Below are positions 1-8,148 of a stretch of 64,000 nucleotides of DNA, piece by piece. Each line of letters opens with the position of its first letter. The first letter of the stretch is position 1. This DNA comes from Bryobacterales bacterium. GTDB lineage: Bacteria; Acidobacteriota; Terriglobia; Bryobacterales; Bryobacteraceae. The notes beneath the pieces were generated by a model, which made no database searches, was not told where the DNA came from, and saw only the letters and a list, made by a program, of their open reading frames with translations. The translations under genes were made by a program, and so were the position numbers. Location: assembly GCA_020846745.1 (NCBI GenBank), contig JADLDI010000142.1:1-64000 (forward strand), given 5' to 3'.

Positions 1-124
1 CGACAACGTAAACCTGACGGTGGAGTTGATCACGCCGGTGGCGATGGACAAGGGCTTACGCTTCGCGATTCGCGAGGGCGGCCGTACGGTTGGCGCCGGC
101 ACGGTGACCGAGGTCATCGCGTAG
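1..124 (+). CDS. tuf: Elongation factor Tu, C-terminal end only
   Basis: Only the last 40 codons are present (frame from base 2, stop TAG 122-124). They read as the C-terminal beta-barrel of EF-Tu, ending in the family pattern GGRTVGAGTVTEV. EF-Tu is the cytoplasmic GTPase that delivers aminoacyl-tRNA to the ribosome. A tuf gene directly before rpsJ is the usual order at the head of the S10 cluster. The GTPase domain and the start lie outside the window, so intactness cannot be judged. Confidence 0.93.
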   Translation, partial: DNVNLTVELITPVAMDKGLRFAIREGGRTVGAGTVTEVIA

Positions 125-151
125 TTTGAAGCGGTAATAAGGGCGTCCATT

Positions 152-475
152 ATGGCAATCCGTGAGAGAATCCGAATCCGGCTGAAGGCGTACGATCATC
201 GCGTACTCGATCAGTCCACGGCCGAGATCGTGAATACGGCGAAGCGCACCGGTGCGCAGGTAGCGGGACCGATCCCGTTGCCGACGGTGAAGAACAAGTA
301 CACCGTGCTGCGGTCGCCGCACGTGGATAAAAAGTCCCGGGAACAGTTTGAAATCCGGACGCACAAGCGCCTGATGGACATTCTGGAACCGACCCAGGAT
401 ACCGTGGACGCCCTGATGAAACTCGATCTCCCCGCCGGCGTGGATGTGGAGATCAAGGCGTTCGGAAAGAAGTAA
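152..475 (+). CDS. rpsJ: 30S ribosomal protein S10
   Basis: This 107-residue protein matches S10 (family about 102-105) along its whole length, with the conserved central segment around residues 50-75 (SPHVDKKSREQFEIRTHKR). S10 sits in the 30S head and, in other bacteria, also joins the NusB antitermination complex. It lies 27 bases after tuf and opens the S10 operon. No in-frame start closer to the family length is better placed, so the ATG at 152 is kept. Confidence 0.97.
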   Translation: MAIRERIRIRLKAYDHRVLDQSTAEIVNTAKRTGAQVAGPIPLPTVKNKYTVLRSPHVDKKSREQFEIRTHKRLMDILEPTQDTVDALMKLDLPAGVDVEIKAFGKK

Positions 476-537
476 TTAGCAAAGCGCGAGTGGGCGGTTT
501 TTGAGAAGAAGCCGTCCGGAAGCGCCCAGGAATGGCA

Positions 538-1170
538 ATGATTCCAGGAATTCTAGGCAAAAAAATCGGCATGACGCAGGTCTTCCGGGCAGACGGCCAG
601 GTGGTACCGGTGACCGTATTAAAGGCGGGTCCTTGCGTAGTTGTACAGCGCAAGACGCCCACCGTGGACGGTTATGACGCGGTGCAGGTCGGGCTGGTGG
701 AAGGCATTAAGCCGCAGCGGCTGACCAAACCGGCGCTCGGGCACACGAAGAAAGCGGGCGCCGACGGCGTTCGTTATCTGAAGGAGTTCCGGCTGAAATC
801 CGGCGACGAAGACCTGAAGCCGGGCGACCGGATCCTGGTGGATCAGTTCAAGCCCAATGAAAAGGTCGACGTGATCGGCACGAGCAAAGGCCGCGGTTTC
901 GCCGGCGTAGTGAAGCGGCACCACTTCCGTGGCGGCCCGGCGACACACGGCTCGATGTTCCATCGCGCGCCCGGTTCGATCGGCGCCTCTTCCTTCCCAT
1001 CGCGGGTATTCCCCGGAATGAAGATGGGGGGCCACATGGGCGCGTCGCAGGTGACGGTGCGGAACCTGGAGATTGTCGAGGTGGATACGGAAGACAATCT
1101 GTTAGTCGTGAAAGGTGCGGTCCCCGGGCCCAACGGCAGCTATGTCGTTGTGCGCCGGGCGAAGCAGTAA
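538..1170 (+). CDS. rplC: 50S ribosomal protein L3
   Basis: L3 is one of the first proteins to bind 23S rRNA and its central loop reaches the peptidyl transferase centre. The loop is visible in the middle of the protein (GSMFHRAPGSIGASS, then GMKMGGHMG). Two ATGs are possible, at 532 and 538. I choose 538 because AGGA at 528-531 lies six bases before it and the product then begins with the family N-terminus MIPGILGKKIGMTQ. The product is 210 residues, normal for the family. Confidence 0.96.
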   Translation: MIPGILGKKIGMTQVFRADGQVVPVTVLKAGPCVVVQRKTPTVDGYDAVQVGLVEGIKPQRLTKPALGHTKKAGADGVRYLKEFRLKSGDEDLKPGDRILVDQFKPNEKVDVIGTSKGRGFAGVVKRHHFRGGPATHGSMFHRAPGSIGASSFPSRVFPGMKMGGHMGASQVTVRNLEIVEVDTEDNLLVVKGAVPGPNGSYVVVRRAKQ

Positions 1171-1188
1171 GGGAGGTTACAGGGTCAG

Positions 1189-1812
1189 ATGCCAACCGTC
1201 GACGTTGTCAACCTTAAGAACGAGAAGATCGGGCAGGTAGAGCTTTCCGATGCCGTATTCGGCGTGGAAGTGAACCAGAACCTGCTGTGGGAGTCGGTAA
1301 GACATTACCAGGCTACGCAGCGTTCGGGCACGGCGAAAACGAAAGTACGCCGCGAAGTGGCCGGCTCGGGCAAGAAATTGTGGCGCCAGAAGGGAACGGG
1401 CCGTGCGCGTGTGGGTTCGGTCCGGTCGCCGATCTGGCGGCATGGCGGTACCGTGCATGGTCCGGTGCCGCGGGATTATTCCTATAGCCTTCCGAAGAAG
1501 ATGATCGTGGGCGCGTTACGCTCTGCCTTATCGGCGAAGCTGCGCGACGGCGAACTGGTGGTGGTGAACGAATTCGGCCTGGCCGATCACAAGACCAAGA
1601 CGGTTCGCACCACGTTCGAGGCGATGCAAGCGGGCAACAGCGTATTGGTAGTGGATAACGCCGATTCGCGGAACCTGCAGTTGGGCGCCCGCAATCTGCC
1701 TGGCGTGAAGGTGGTGGCCTCGAAAGAGCTCACGACCTACGACCTGCTGGGACATGACCGGGTGCTGGTGTCGGAAGCAGCCGCCAGGAAGTTATCGGAG
1801 GCGTTAGCGTAA
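1189..1812 (+). CDS. rplD: 50S ribosomal protein L4
   Basis: At 207 residues this has normal L4 length. The tunnel-lining loop is recognisable at about residues 60-90 (LWRQKGTGRARVGSVRSP). L4 binds 23S rRNA, and in E. coli represses its own operon; no such control element could be recognised here. GGGAGG just upstream (1171-1176) fits the start at 1189. Its stop overlaps the next start (TAATG at 1810-1814), which implies translational coupling with rplW. Confidence 0.96.
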   Translation: MPTVDVVNLKNEKIGQVELSDAVFGVEVNQNLLWESVRHYQATQRSGTAKTKVRREVAGSGKKLWRQKGTGRARVGSVRSPIWRHGGTVHGPVPRDYSYSLPKKMIVGALRSALSAKLRDGELVVVNEFGLADHKTKTVRTTFEAMQAGNSVLVVDNADSRNLQLGARNLPGVKVVASKELTTYDLLGHDRVLVSEAAARKLSEALA

Positions 1813-2099
1813 TGACACACTACGACGTCATCGTCCGTCCGATTGTGACGGAAAAGGCTGTGGGTCAGCAGGAAGCCTCGCCGGTGTTTTGCATCGAAGT
1901 GAACGCCAGGGCGAATAAGACCCAGATCAAGCAGGCGGTTGAGAAGCTGTTCTCGGTGAAGGTGGACGATGTCCGCACGATCAACCTGGAGGGCAAGCTT
2001 CGCCGCCGCGGCCGGTTCCAAGGGTACGCGAGCGATTGGAAGAAGGCGTACATCCGGTTGAAGGCGGGCCAAAAGGTCCCCGAATTCGTAGAGATGTAA
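1812..2099 (+). CDS. rplW: 50S ribosomal protein L23
   Basis: This 95-residue protein matches L23 (usually 95-100) and begins with the typical YDVIVRPIVTEKA stretch. L23 lies at the exit of the peptide tunnel, where it docks trigger factor and SRP. Translation is coupled to rplD by the TAATG overlap. The C-terminal half keeps the conserved GRFQGYASDWKKAYI segment, so the gene looks intact. Confidence 0.95.
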   Translation: MTHYDVIVRPIVTEKAVGQQEASPVFCIEVNARANKTQIKQAVEKLFSVKVDDVRTINLEGKLRRRGRFQGYASDWKKAYIRLKAGQKVPEFVEM

Positions 2100-2114
2100 G
2101 GGGAGCCAGCACCG

Positions 2115-2942
2115 ATGCCAATCAAAAGTTTTAGACCAACAACTCCGACGCGCCGTTTCCAGACCGTGGAGACGCGGGCGGAAGTCACCAAGCAATCTCC
2201 CGAGAAGTCGCTGACGAAGGGCAAGCTGCGGTCGGGGGGGCGTAACAGCCTGGGCCGGATCGCGGTCCGGTTCCGTGGGGGTGGGGCGAAGCGGACCTAC
2301 CGCGAGATCGATTTCAAGCGCGATAAAGCGGGGGTGCCGGCGAAGGTGGCGGCGATCGAATACGATCCGAACCGTTCCGCGCGGATCGCTCTGTTGAACT
2401 ACGTGGACGGCGAGAAGCGCTACATCATCGCGCCGGTCGGCCTGAAGGTGGGGCAGACGGTGAAGTCGGGTCCGGAAGCCGACATTCTGGTGGGCAACGC
2501 GCTACCGCTCAAGAACATCCCGGCCGGTACGTTCGTGCACAACGTCGAACTGAAGCCGGGCAAGGGCGGGCAGATGGCGCGCTCGGCGGGATCGCAGGCA
2601 CAACTGGTATCGAAGGAAGAAGGGTACGCGTTGTTGAAGCTGCCGTCGGGCGAAACCCGGCGCGTGCGGATCGACTGCATGGCGACGATCGGTCAGGTGG
2701 GCAATCTCGATCACGAGAACGTATCGCTCGGCAAGGCGGGCCGTACGCGGCACCTGGGCCGCAAGCCGCACAATCGCGGCGTGGCGATGAACCCGATCGA
2801 TCACCCGCACGGTGGTGGAGAGGGCCGTACATCGGGTGGACGCCACCCGGTAACGCCGTGGGGCCAGCCGACCCGTGGTTACAAGACCCGCAACAACAAG
2901 CGGACCGACAAGTTCATCGTCAGCAGGAAGAAGAAGAGCTAA
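2115..2942 (+). CDS. rplB: 50S ribosomal protein L2
   Basis: This 275-residue protein is L2, the largest of the highly conserved 50S proteins, needed for subunit joining and peptidyl transferase activity. The signature MNPIDHPHGGGEGRT is present near residues 225-240, including the histidine studied in E. coli. The C-terminus ends in the usual basic cluster (KFIVSRKKKS). It sits between rplW and rpsS as expected, with short gaps on both sides. Confidence 0.97.
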   Translation: MPIKSFRPTTPTRRFQTVETRAEVTKQSPEKSLTKGKLRSGGRNSLGRIAVRFRGGGAKRTYREIDFKRDKAGVPAKVAAIEYDPNRSARIALLNYVDGEKRYIIAPVGLKVGQTVKSGPEADILVGNALPLKNIPAGTFVHNVELKPGKGGQMARSAGSQAQLVSKEEGYALLKLPSGETRRVRIDCMATIGQVGNLDHENVSLGKAGRTRHLGRKPHNRGVAMNPIDHPHGGGEGRTSGGRHPVTPWGQPTRGYKTRNNKRTDKFIVSRKKKS

Positions 2943-2945
2943 GCT

Positions 2946-3230
2946 ATGGGCCGTTCATTAGCCAAAGGACCGTTCTCGGACGACCATCTCGTAAAGCGGG
3001 TGGCCGGCATGAACGAGAAGAACGAAAAGAAAGTCGTGCGGACGTGGTCCCGGCGGTCGACCATTCTGCCGGAGTTCATCGGACACACGATCGCGGTGCA
3101 CAACGGCAAGAAGTTCATTCCGGTGTACATCACGGAAAACATGGTTGGTCACAAGCTGGGTGAGTTTTCGCCGACCCGGACCTTTAAGGGACACGCGGCG
3201 AAGACCGACACCAAGGGCAAGCCGGCGTAA
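2946..3230 (+). CDS. rpsS: 30S ribosomal protein S19
   Basis: At 94 residues the length is normal for S19, which sits in the 30S head near the A-site finger. The RSLAKGPFSDDHLVKRV start and the HNGKKFIPVYITENMVGHKLGEF-type core are both evident (each conserved across bacteria). It begins three bases after the rplB stop, so the two are very likely co-translated. Confidence 0.96.
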   Translation: MGRSLAKGPFSDDHLVKRVAGMNEKNEKKVVRTWSRRSTILPEFIGHTIAVHNGKKFIPVYITENMVGHKLGEFSPTRTFKGHAAKTDTKGKPA

Positions 3231-3245
3231 GGAGAGTAACGACCG

Positions 3246-3584
3246 ATGGAAGCAAGAGCGGAAGCCCGTCACATTCGAATCTCGGCGCAGAAGGCCCGGC
3301 TGGTCATCGACCTGATCCGCGGGCGGAGCGTCGCCGAGGCCCTGAACGTTTTGCGTGCGGCGAACAAGCGCATCGCGCCGACAGTCGAAAAGCTGGTGCG
3401 GAGCGCGGTGGCGAACGCCGAAAACCGGTCGGCGGATGTGGACGTAGATAAGTTGTTCGTTGCCGAAGCCTACGTCAATGAAGGCCCGCGGCAGAAGAGA
3501 ATCCGTCCGGCTCCGATGGGCCGGGCCTACCGCTATCAGCGGCGCACTTCCCATATTGTCGTGAAGGTCGCCGACGAGGAATAA
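3246..3584 (+). CDS. rplV: 50S ribosomal protein L22
   Basis: This 112-residue protein is L22, which contacts all 23S rRNA domains and whose beta-hairpin lines the peptide exit tunnel. The hairpin region is visible at about residues 78-98 (NEGPRQKRIRPAPMGRAYR). Single changes in this hairpin cause macrolide resistance in other species, but I see no oddity here. GGAGAG at 3231-3236 fits the start. Confidence 0.96.
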   Translation: MEARAEARHIRISAQKARLVIDLIRGRSVAEALNVLRAANKRIAPTVEKLVRSAVANAENRSADVDVDKLFVAEAYVNEGPRQKRIRPAPMGRAYRYQRRTSHIVVKVADEE

Positions 3585-3596
3585 AAAAGAGACGAT

Positions 3597-4562
3597 ATGG
3601 GGCAGAAAGTTCATCCATTCGGTTTCCGGTTAGGTGTCACGAAGACGTGGCGCTCGCGGTGGTTCTCCAAGCAGGACTACTCGAAGCTCCTCAAGGAAGA
3701 TCTCGAGCTGAAGGAAACGCTCGCGAGCCGGTTAAAGCAGGCCGGGGTCAGCGCGATTGAAGTGGACCGTCCGGGGCAGAAGCTCCGGATCACGATCCGC
3801 ACGTCGCGTCCCGGCATCATCATCGGGCGCAAGGGCGCCGAGATTGAAAAGCTCAAGGCCGACCTGGCGAAGAAGACGAAGCGCGAAGTGTTTATCGACA
3901 TTCAGGAAGTGCATAAGCCCGAGCTTGATGCGCAACTGGTGGCCGAGAACATCGCATTGCAGCTGGAAAAGCGCGTGGCGTTCCGGCGTGCGATGCGCAA
4001 GAGCGTCGACAGCGCGCTGCGGTTCGGCTGCAAAGGCATTAAGGTTCGCGTGTCGGGCCGTTTGAACGGGGCCGAAATCGCGCGTTCGGAGTGGTATCTG
4101 CAAGGCCAGTTGCCGCTGCATACGCTGCGCGCGGATATCGATTATGGTTTTGCCGAAGCACGCACGACGTATGGCGTGATCGGTATTAAGTGCTGGACGT
4201 ACAAGGGCGAAATTCTGGAAGGCCACGGTTCGCGCCAGTTGATGCGGTCGGGTGAACCGGAACCGCGCAGGCGTGAGCAGCGCCGTGAGCCGCGCCGCGA
4301 TCAGCGCGACCAGCGCGGCGGCGGCCGCGACCAGGGCCAAGGTCAGGGTCAGCAGCAGCCTGCCGCTCAGGCTCCGGTAGCCGAGCAGGCGGGTCCGGCG
4401 ATCCAGCCGCCCCCGGGCGAGCTGCCGAAGCCGGCGCAGCAGACGGGCGCTCCGATTATGCCTCCGATGGCCGCGCCGACACCGGCGTGGAAGCAGGAAG
4501 TGAAGCCGGAAGGCGAAGGCGGGACCGGCCAGGATACGCCCCCAAACGTCGATCAATCGTAA
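3597..4562 (+). CDS. rpsC: 30S ribosomal protein S3 with long low-complexity tail
   Basis: Residues 1 to about 207 are a complete S3: the N-terminal segment, a KH domain with IIGRKG at residues 75-80, and the C-terminal domain ending near GEILEGHGSR. S3 forms part of the mRNA entry channel. The protein then continues for about 110 residues of disordered sequence: first Arg/Asp/Gln-rich (about 218-255), then Pro/Gln/Ala-rich, ending acidic. Total length is 321 against the usual 210-240. The frame is uninterrupted and base composition matches the neighbours, so the tail is real coding sequence rather than a missed stop. Confidence 0.95.
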   Translation: MGQKVHPFGFRLGVTKTWRSRWFSKQDYSKLLKEDLELKETLASRLKQAGVSAIEVDRPGQKLRITIRTSRPGIIIGRKGAEIEKLKADLAKKTKREVFIDIQEVHKPELDAQLVAENIALQLEKRVAFRRAMRKSVDSALRFGCKGIKVRVSGRLNGAEIARSEWYLQGQLPLHTLRADIDYGFAEARTTYGVIGIKCWTYKGEILEGHGSRQLMRSGEPEPRRREQRREPRRDQRDQRGGGRDQGQGQGQQQPAAQAPVAEQAGPAIQPPPGELPKPAQQTGAPIMPPMAAPTPAWKQEVKPEGEGGTGQDTPPNVDQS

Positions 4563-4590
4563 TTAGGAAGAGCATCGGGAGTAAATCGCC

Positions 4591-5019
4591 ATGTTGATGC
4601 CAAAAAAGGTTAAGTACCGCAAACAGCAGCGCGGCCGCCGTAAAGGCAAGGCCTGGCGCGGCTCAACCCTCGCCTTTGGCGACTTCGGGTTGAAGGCGAT
4701 GCGGGTGGCCTGGGTAACGGACCGTCAAATCGAAGCAGCGCGTATCGCGATGACCCGCTTTATCAAGCGTGGCGGTAAAGTATGGATCCGGCTCTTCCCG
4801 GACAAGCCGATCACCAAGAAGCCCCAGGAAACCCGTATGGGTAAGGGGAAAGGTGCGCCGGAAGGCTGGGTGTGCGTCGTCCGTCCGGGCAAGATCCTGT
4901 TCGAGATGGAAGGCGTGGACCGGAAGACAGCGGAAGAGGCGATGCGGCTGGCGGCAGCGAAGCTCCCTATTCCGTGCAAGTTTGTGCAGCGGGAGGGCGG
5001 CAACGTAACCGCCGCGTAA
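4591..5019 (+). CDS. rplP: 50S ribosomal protein L16
   Basis: L16 organises the A-site side of the 50S central protuberance. The protein has 142 residues (family 136-144). It carries the typical start MLMPKKVKYRKQQRGR and the conserved RMGKGKGAPEGWVCVV segment around residues 88-103. The arginine often hydroxylated in E. coli L16 lies in the region that reads TRMGKGKG here. Gap to rpmC is ten bases. Confidence 0.96.
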   Translation: MLMPKKVKYRKQQRGRRKGKAWRGSTLAFGDFGLKAMRVAWVTDRQIEAARIAMTRFIKRGGKVWIRLFPDKPITKKPQETRMGKGKGAPEGWVCVVRPGKILFEMEGVDRKTAEEAMRLAAAKLPIPCKFVQREGGNVTAA

Positions 5020-5029
5020 GGGTACAGGC

Positions 5030-5230
5030 ATGAAGGCATCAAAGGTTCGGGAACTGGACGGCGGAGAACTCCGCAAACAGGTAGACGATACGAACGAACA
5101 GCTGTTCCGGCTGCGCCTCCAGATGAACATGGGGCAGTTCGAAGGGTTGAAGAAGTATCGCGCGCTCAAAAAGGACCGGGCGCGCATGTTGACGGTGCTG
5201 CGCGAGCGCGAAGCCGCGCAGAGCAAGTAG
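5030..5230 (+). CDS. rpmC: 50S ribosomal protein L29
   Basis: This 66-residue protein has the two-helix pattern of L29, with the characteristic ELRKQVDDTNEQLFRLRLQ-like first helix and the DRARMLTVLREREA second helix. L29 sits near the tunnel exit beside L23. It lies between rplP and rpsQ, as in nearly all spc/S10 clusters, with gaps of ten and nine bases. Confidence 0.94.
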   Translation: MKASKVRELDGGELRKQVDDTNEQLFRLRLQMNMGQFEGLKKYRALKKDRARMLTVLREREAAQSK

Positions 5231-5239
5231 GCAACGACC

Positions 5240-5578
5240 ATGGCAGACGAGCAGAAGCAGCCGGCGACCGGCAACAAGAACGAAAAAGTGGGCCTGGTGG
5301 TCTCCAACAAGATGGCGAAAACCATCGTGGTGGAAGTGATCCGCCGCGTGCCGCACCCGATCTACAAGCGCATCATCACGAAGAAGTCGAAGTTCTACGC
5401 GCACGACGAACAGTCGACGGCGCGCATCGGCGATACGGTGCGCATCATCGAGTGCCGTCCGCTGAGCAAGACGAAGCGGTGGCGCCTGGGTGATATCCTG
5501 CGCCGCGCGGTGCAGATCGGCGAGATCGAGACGCCGGCCGCCGAAGCGCCGAAGCCGGCGACAAAGAAGAAAGCGTAA
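5240..5578 (+). CDS. rpsQ: 30S ribosomal protein S17
   Basis: The core matches S17, an OB-fold protein that binds 16S rRNA early in assembly (GLVVSNKMAKTIVVEVIRR, then YKRIITKKSKFYAHDE). The protein is 112 residues against the usual 80-90. The extra length is a short hydrophilic N-terminus (about 15 residues) and an Ala/Pro/Lys-rich tail (about 20 residues). Tails of this kind recur in this cluster (S3, S11), suggesting a lineage trait. Confidence 0.94.
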   Translation: MADEQKQPATGNKNEKVGLVVSNKMAKTIVVEVIRRVPHPIYKRIITKKSKFYAHDEQSTARIGDTVRIIECRPLSKTKRWRLGDILRRAVQIGEIETPAAEAPKPATKKKA

Positions 5579-5608
5579 GAGAGAGCTGGCAAGCGAAGGA
5601 GAACGGCC

Positions 5609-5977
5609 ATGATCGGGATGAGAACGATTCTGGAAGTCGCCGATAACAGTGGCGCGAGGAAGCTGCAGTGCATTTTGCCTCGCGGTGGCGACCTCGGCCT
5701 CCGCGCTGGGTTAGGTGACGTGATCACCGCCAGCGTCAAGGAAGCGGCTCCGGATTCTGCAATCAAAAAGGGCAAGGTAGTGCGTTGCGTGATCGTGCGG
5801 ATGCGCAAGGAGACGCGGCGTAAGGACGGCACTTATATCCGGTTCGATTCGAACGCGGCGGTGCTGGTGAACGATTTGGGTGAACCGGTGGGCACTCGCG
5901 TGTTCGGTCCGGTGGCCCGTGAGCTTCGCGACAAACGGTTTATGAAGATCGTTTCGCTCGCTCCGGAGGTTATATAA
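5609..5977 (+). CDS. rplN: 50S ribosomal protein L14
   Basis: At 122 residues this is exactly the usual length of L14, which sits on the 50S face and forms an intersubunit bridge. The start MIGMRTILEVADNSGAR and the end MKIVSLAPEVI are both family hallmarks. AAGGAGA at 5596-5602 serves as ribosome binding site. The gene is followed three bases later by rplX. Confidence 0.97.
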   Translation: MIGMRTILEVADNSGARKLQCILPRGGDLGLRAGLGDVITASVKEAAPDSAIKKGKVVRCVIVRMRKETRRKDGTYIRFDSNAAVLVNDLGEPVGTRVFGPVARELRDKRFMKIVSLAPEVI

Positions 5978-5980
5978 GCG

Positions 5981-6349
5981 ATGGCCCGTAAGAAGGAAGC
6001 GCCCGCGCCGGCGAAGATCCGGCTGAAGAAGGGCGACATCGTCAAAGTGATGGTGGGCCGCGACAAAGGCAAGCAGGGCCGGATCCTCGAAGTGGACCGG
6101 GACCGCGGCAAGGTGCTGGTGGAAGGCTGCATGATGATCAAGCGGCACACCCGGCCGAACCCGGCGCGCCAGATCAAAGGCGGCGTGGCGGAGCGCGAAA
6201 GTTTCATTCACGTGTCGAACGTGATGGTGGTGACCTCGAACGGGGAACCGTCCCGGATCGGTTACCGCGTGGAAGAGTTGGGCGGCGGCGTCGTAAGGCG
6301 CGTGCGCATTGCCCGTAAGACTGGCGAGATTCTGGATAAGAAGGCGTAA
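5981..6349 (+). CDS. rplX: 50S ribosomal protein L24
   Basis: This 122-residue protein matches L24, the assembly-initiating protein with a KOW motif. The KOW segment is visible at about residues 16-42 (KKGDIVKVMVGRDKGKQGR). The N-terminus carries about ten extra Lys/Ala/Pro residues before the core. The 3-base gap to rplN implies translational coupling. Confidence 0.95.
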   Translation: MARKKEAPAPAKIRLKKGDIVKVMVGRDKGKQGRILEVDRDRGKVLVEGCMMIKRHTRPNPARQIKGGVAERESFIHVSNVMVVTSNGEPSRIGYRVEELGGGVVRRVRIARKTGEILDKKA

Positions 6350-6360
6350 GTAAAGGGACC

Positions 6361-6906
6361 ATGGCTGCCCGTCTCAGAGAGCACTACGTTAAGCGCGTAA
6401 TTCCGGCGCTCACTCAGGAATTCAAGTACGCCAATCCGATGGCGGTGCCGAAGATCGTGAAGATCTCGATCAACATCGGGATGGGCGAAGCGACGCAGAA
6501 CGCGAAGCTGGTAGATACGGCCGCAACCGAATTGGGCGCGATCGCCGGACAAAAGCCGGTGGTGTGCAAGGCCAAGAAATCGGTGGCGGCGTTTAAGGTG
6601 CGCGAAGGCATGCCGATTGGCGTGGCGGTGACTCTGCGCGGCGACCGGATGTTTGAGTTCCTCGACCGGTTGATGAATGTGGCGCTCCCTCGCGTGCGTG
6701 ACTTCCGCGGCGTATCGAACAAATCGTTCGACGGCCGGGGCAACTACACGCTGGGCTTAAAGGACCAGTTGATTTTCCCGGAAATCGACTACAACAAAGT
6801 GGAAAAGACCAAGGGCATGAATATTTCGATCACGACGACGGCGAAAACGGATGCCGAAGGTCTTGCCCTGCTCAAATTGATGGGGATGCCGTTCCGGCAG
6901 CAGTAG
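6361..6906 (+). CDS. rplE: 50S ribosomal protein L5
   Basis: At 181 residues this has normal L5 length. L5 binds 5S rRNA and contacts the P-site tRNA in the central protuberance. Conserved stretches include IVKISINIGMGEA near residue 35, GQKPVVCKAKKSVAAFK in the middle, and FPEIDYNKVEKTKGMNI towards the end. The start follows an AAAGGGACC ribosome-binding-like stretch. Confidence 0.96.
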   Translation: MAARLREHYVKRVIPALTQEFKYANPMAVPKIVKISINIGMGEATQNAKLVDTAATELGAIAGQKPVVCKAKKSVAAFKVREGMPIGVAVTLRGDRMFEFLDRLMNVALPRVRDFRGVSNKSFDGRGNYTLGLKDQLIFPEIDYNKVEKTKGMNISITTTAKTDAEGLALLKLMGMPFRQQ

Positions 6907-6918
6907 AGAGGGAATTGA

Positions 6919-7152
6919 ATGGCCACAACCGCCAAGATTGCGAAAGACGATAAGTTAGCGGCGCAGATCCGCCGCGAATTGAGCAAGCCGAAACAGGAGC
7001 GCACCCCCAAGGTGGCCGTGCGGTTCCGCAACCGTTGCTTCAACTGCGGCCGGCCGCGCGGATTCCTGCGGAAGTTCCGGTTGTGCCGGATCTGTTTCCG
7101 CAAGCTGGCGCTGGCGGGTCAGATTCCCGGCGTGACGAAGTCGAGCTGGTAG
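6919..7152 (+). CDS. rpsN: 30S ribosomal protein S14, zinc-binding type
   Basis: The C-terminal half is the zinc-ribbon form of S14: Cys40-x2-Cys43 and Cys56-x2-Cys59, followed by RKLALAGQIPGVTKSSW. S14 sits in the 30S head. The usual zinc form has 61 residues. This one has 77 because of a 16-residue polar N-terminal extension. ATG 6919 follows GAGGGAA and no internal ATG would give the short form, so the extension appears genuine. Confidence 0.95.
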   Translation: MATTAKIAKDDKLAAQIRRELSKPKQERTPKVAVRFRNRCFNCGRPRGFLRKFRLCRICFRKLALAGQIPGVTKSSW

Positions 7153-7189
7153 GCGAGTTAAACGAAAGAGGTCGAAGGAAAGCCGAGAT

Positions 7190-7585
7190 ATGATTTCCGA
7201 TCCCATCGCAGACATGCTGACTCGCGTCAGGAACGCTTTACAGGCGCGCCACCCGAAGGTGGACGTCCCTTCCTCGAAGCTGAAGATGGAAATCGCCCGC
7301 ATTCTGAAAGAAGAGGGCTATATCCTGAACTACAAGCTGGTGGAGGAAGGTTCGCAGAAGATCATCCGCATTTACCTCAAGTACACGCCCGGCAATCAGC
7401 CCGTGATCAGCCACATCGAGCGCGTATCGCGCCCGGGCTGCCGCATCTACTCCGACGGCAAGGGTGTGCCGAAGGTGCTGGGCGGACTTGGTATCAACAT
7501 TGTGACCACCTCAAAGGGAGTCATGACCGGCTCTCAAGCCCGCAAAGACGGGGTGGGTGGCGAAATTCTGTGTCAACTCTGGTAA
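7190..7585 (+). CDS. rpsH: 30S ribosomal protein S8
   Basis: S8 is a primary 16S rRNA binder and, in E. coli, the repressor of the spc operon. The 131-residue product has the expected start MISDPIADMLTRVRNA and the conserved C-terminal stretch STSKGVM-like region (TTSKGVMTGSQARKDGVGG). ATG 7190 is the first start after the rpsN stop that gives the family N-terminus. Confidence 0.96.
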   Translation: MISDPIADMLTRVRNALQARHPKVDVPSSKLKMEIARILKEEGYILNYKLVEEGSQKIIRIYLKYTPGNQPVISHIERVSRPGCRIYSDGKGVPKVLGGLGINIVTTSKGVMTGSQARKDGVGGEILCQLW

Positions 7586-7597
7586 GGGGCTAGAAGC

Positions 7598-8143
7598 ATG
7601 TCGCGTATTGGTAAAAAGCCCATTCCGATGCCGAAAGGCGTCACCGTAAAGATCGGCGATTCGCTTGAAGTGAAAGGTCCGAAGGGCACGCTGACGGTTC
7701 CGGTTCCGGCCGGCATCGAAGTAAGAGACAACAGCGGGACGCTCGAACTGACGCGGAAGAGCGATCAGTATGCCGCGCTGCACGGTTTGACGCGTGCGCT
7801 GGCGGCGAACGCGGTGACCGGCGTTTCGACCGGCTTCACCCGCGAACTCGATATCGTCGGTATCGGTTATCGCGCGGAAGTTAAAGGCCGTGTGGTGGCG
7901 TTCACGCTCGGCTATTCGCATTTCATCGAGTTTCTGTTGCCCGCCGGCGTCGATTGCCGGGTCGACAAGAACACGCACGTGGTTCTGACGAGCCACGACA
8001 AGGAACTGCTGGGACAGACGGCGGCCAATATGCGGTCGCTGCGTCCGCCGGATCCGTACAAGAACAAGGGCGTGCGGTACACCGGTGAGGTCCTGCGCAA
8101 GAAGGTTGGCAAGGCCGGCGCGGGCGGCAAGGGAGGTAAGTAA
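7598..8143 (+). CDS. rplF: 50S ribosomal protein L6
   Basis: This 181-residue protein is L6, at the base of the L7/L12 stalk near the GTPase centre. Both repeats of the fold are visible, and the signature PPDPYKNKGVRYTGE lies near residues 149-163. The C-terminus ends in a Gly/Lys-rich stretch. It lies between rpsH (12-base gap) and rplR (5-base gap). Confidence 0.96.
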   Translation: MSRIGKKPIPMPKGVTVKIGDSLEVKGPKGTLTVPVPAGIEVRDNSGTLELTRKSDQYAALHGLTRALAANAVTGVSTGFTRELDIVGIGYRAEVKGRVVAFTLGYSHFIEFLLPAGVDCRVDKNTHVVLTSHDKELLGQTAANMRSLRPPDPYKNKGVRYTGEVLRKKVGKAGAGGKGGK

Positions 8144-8148
8144 GTCGC

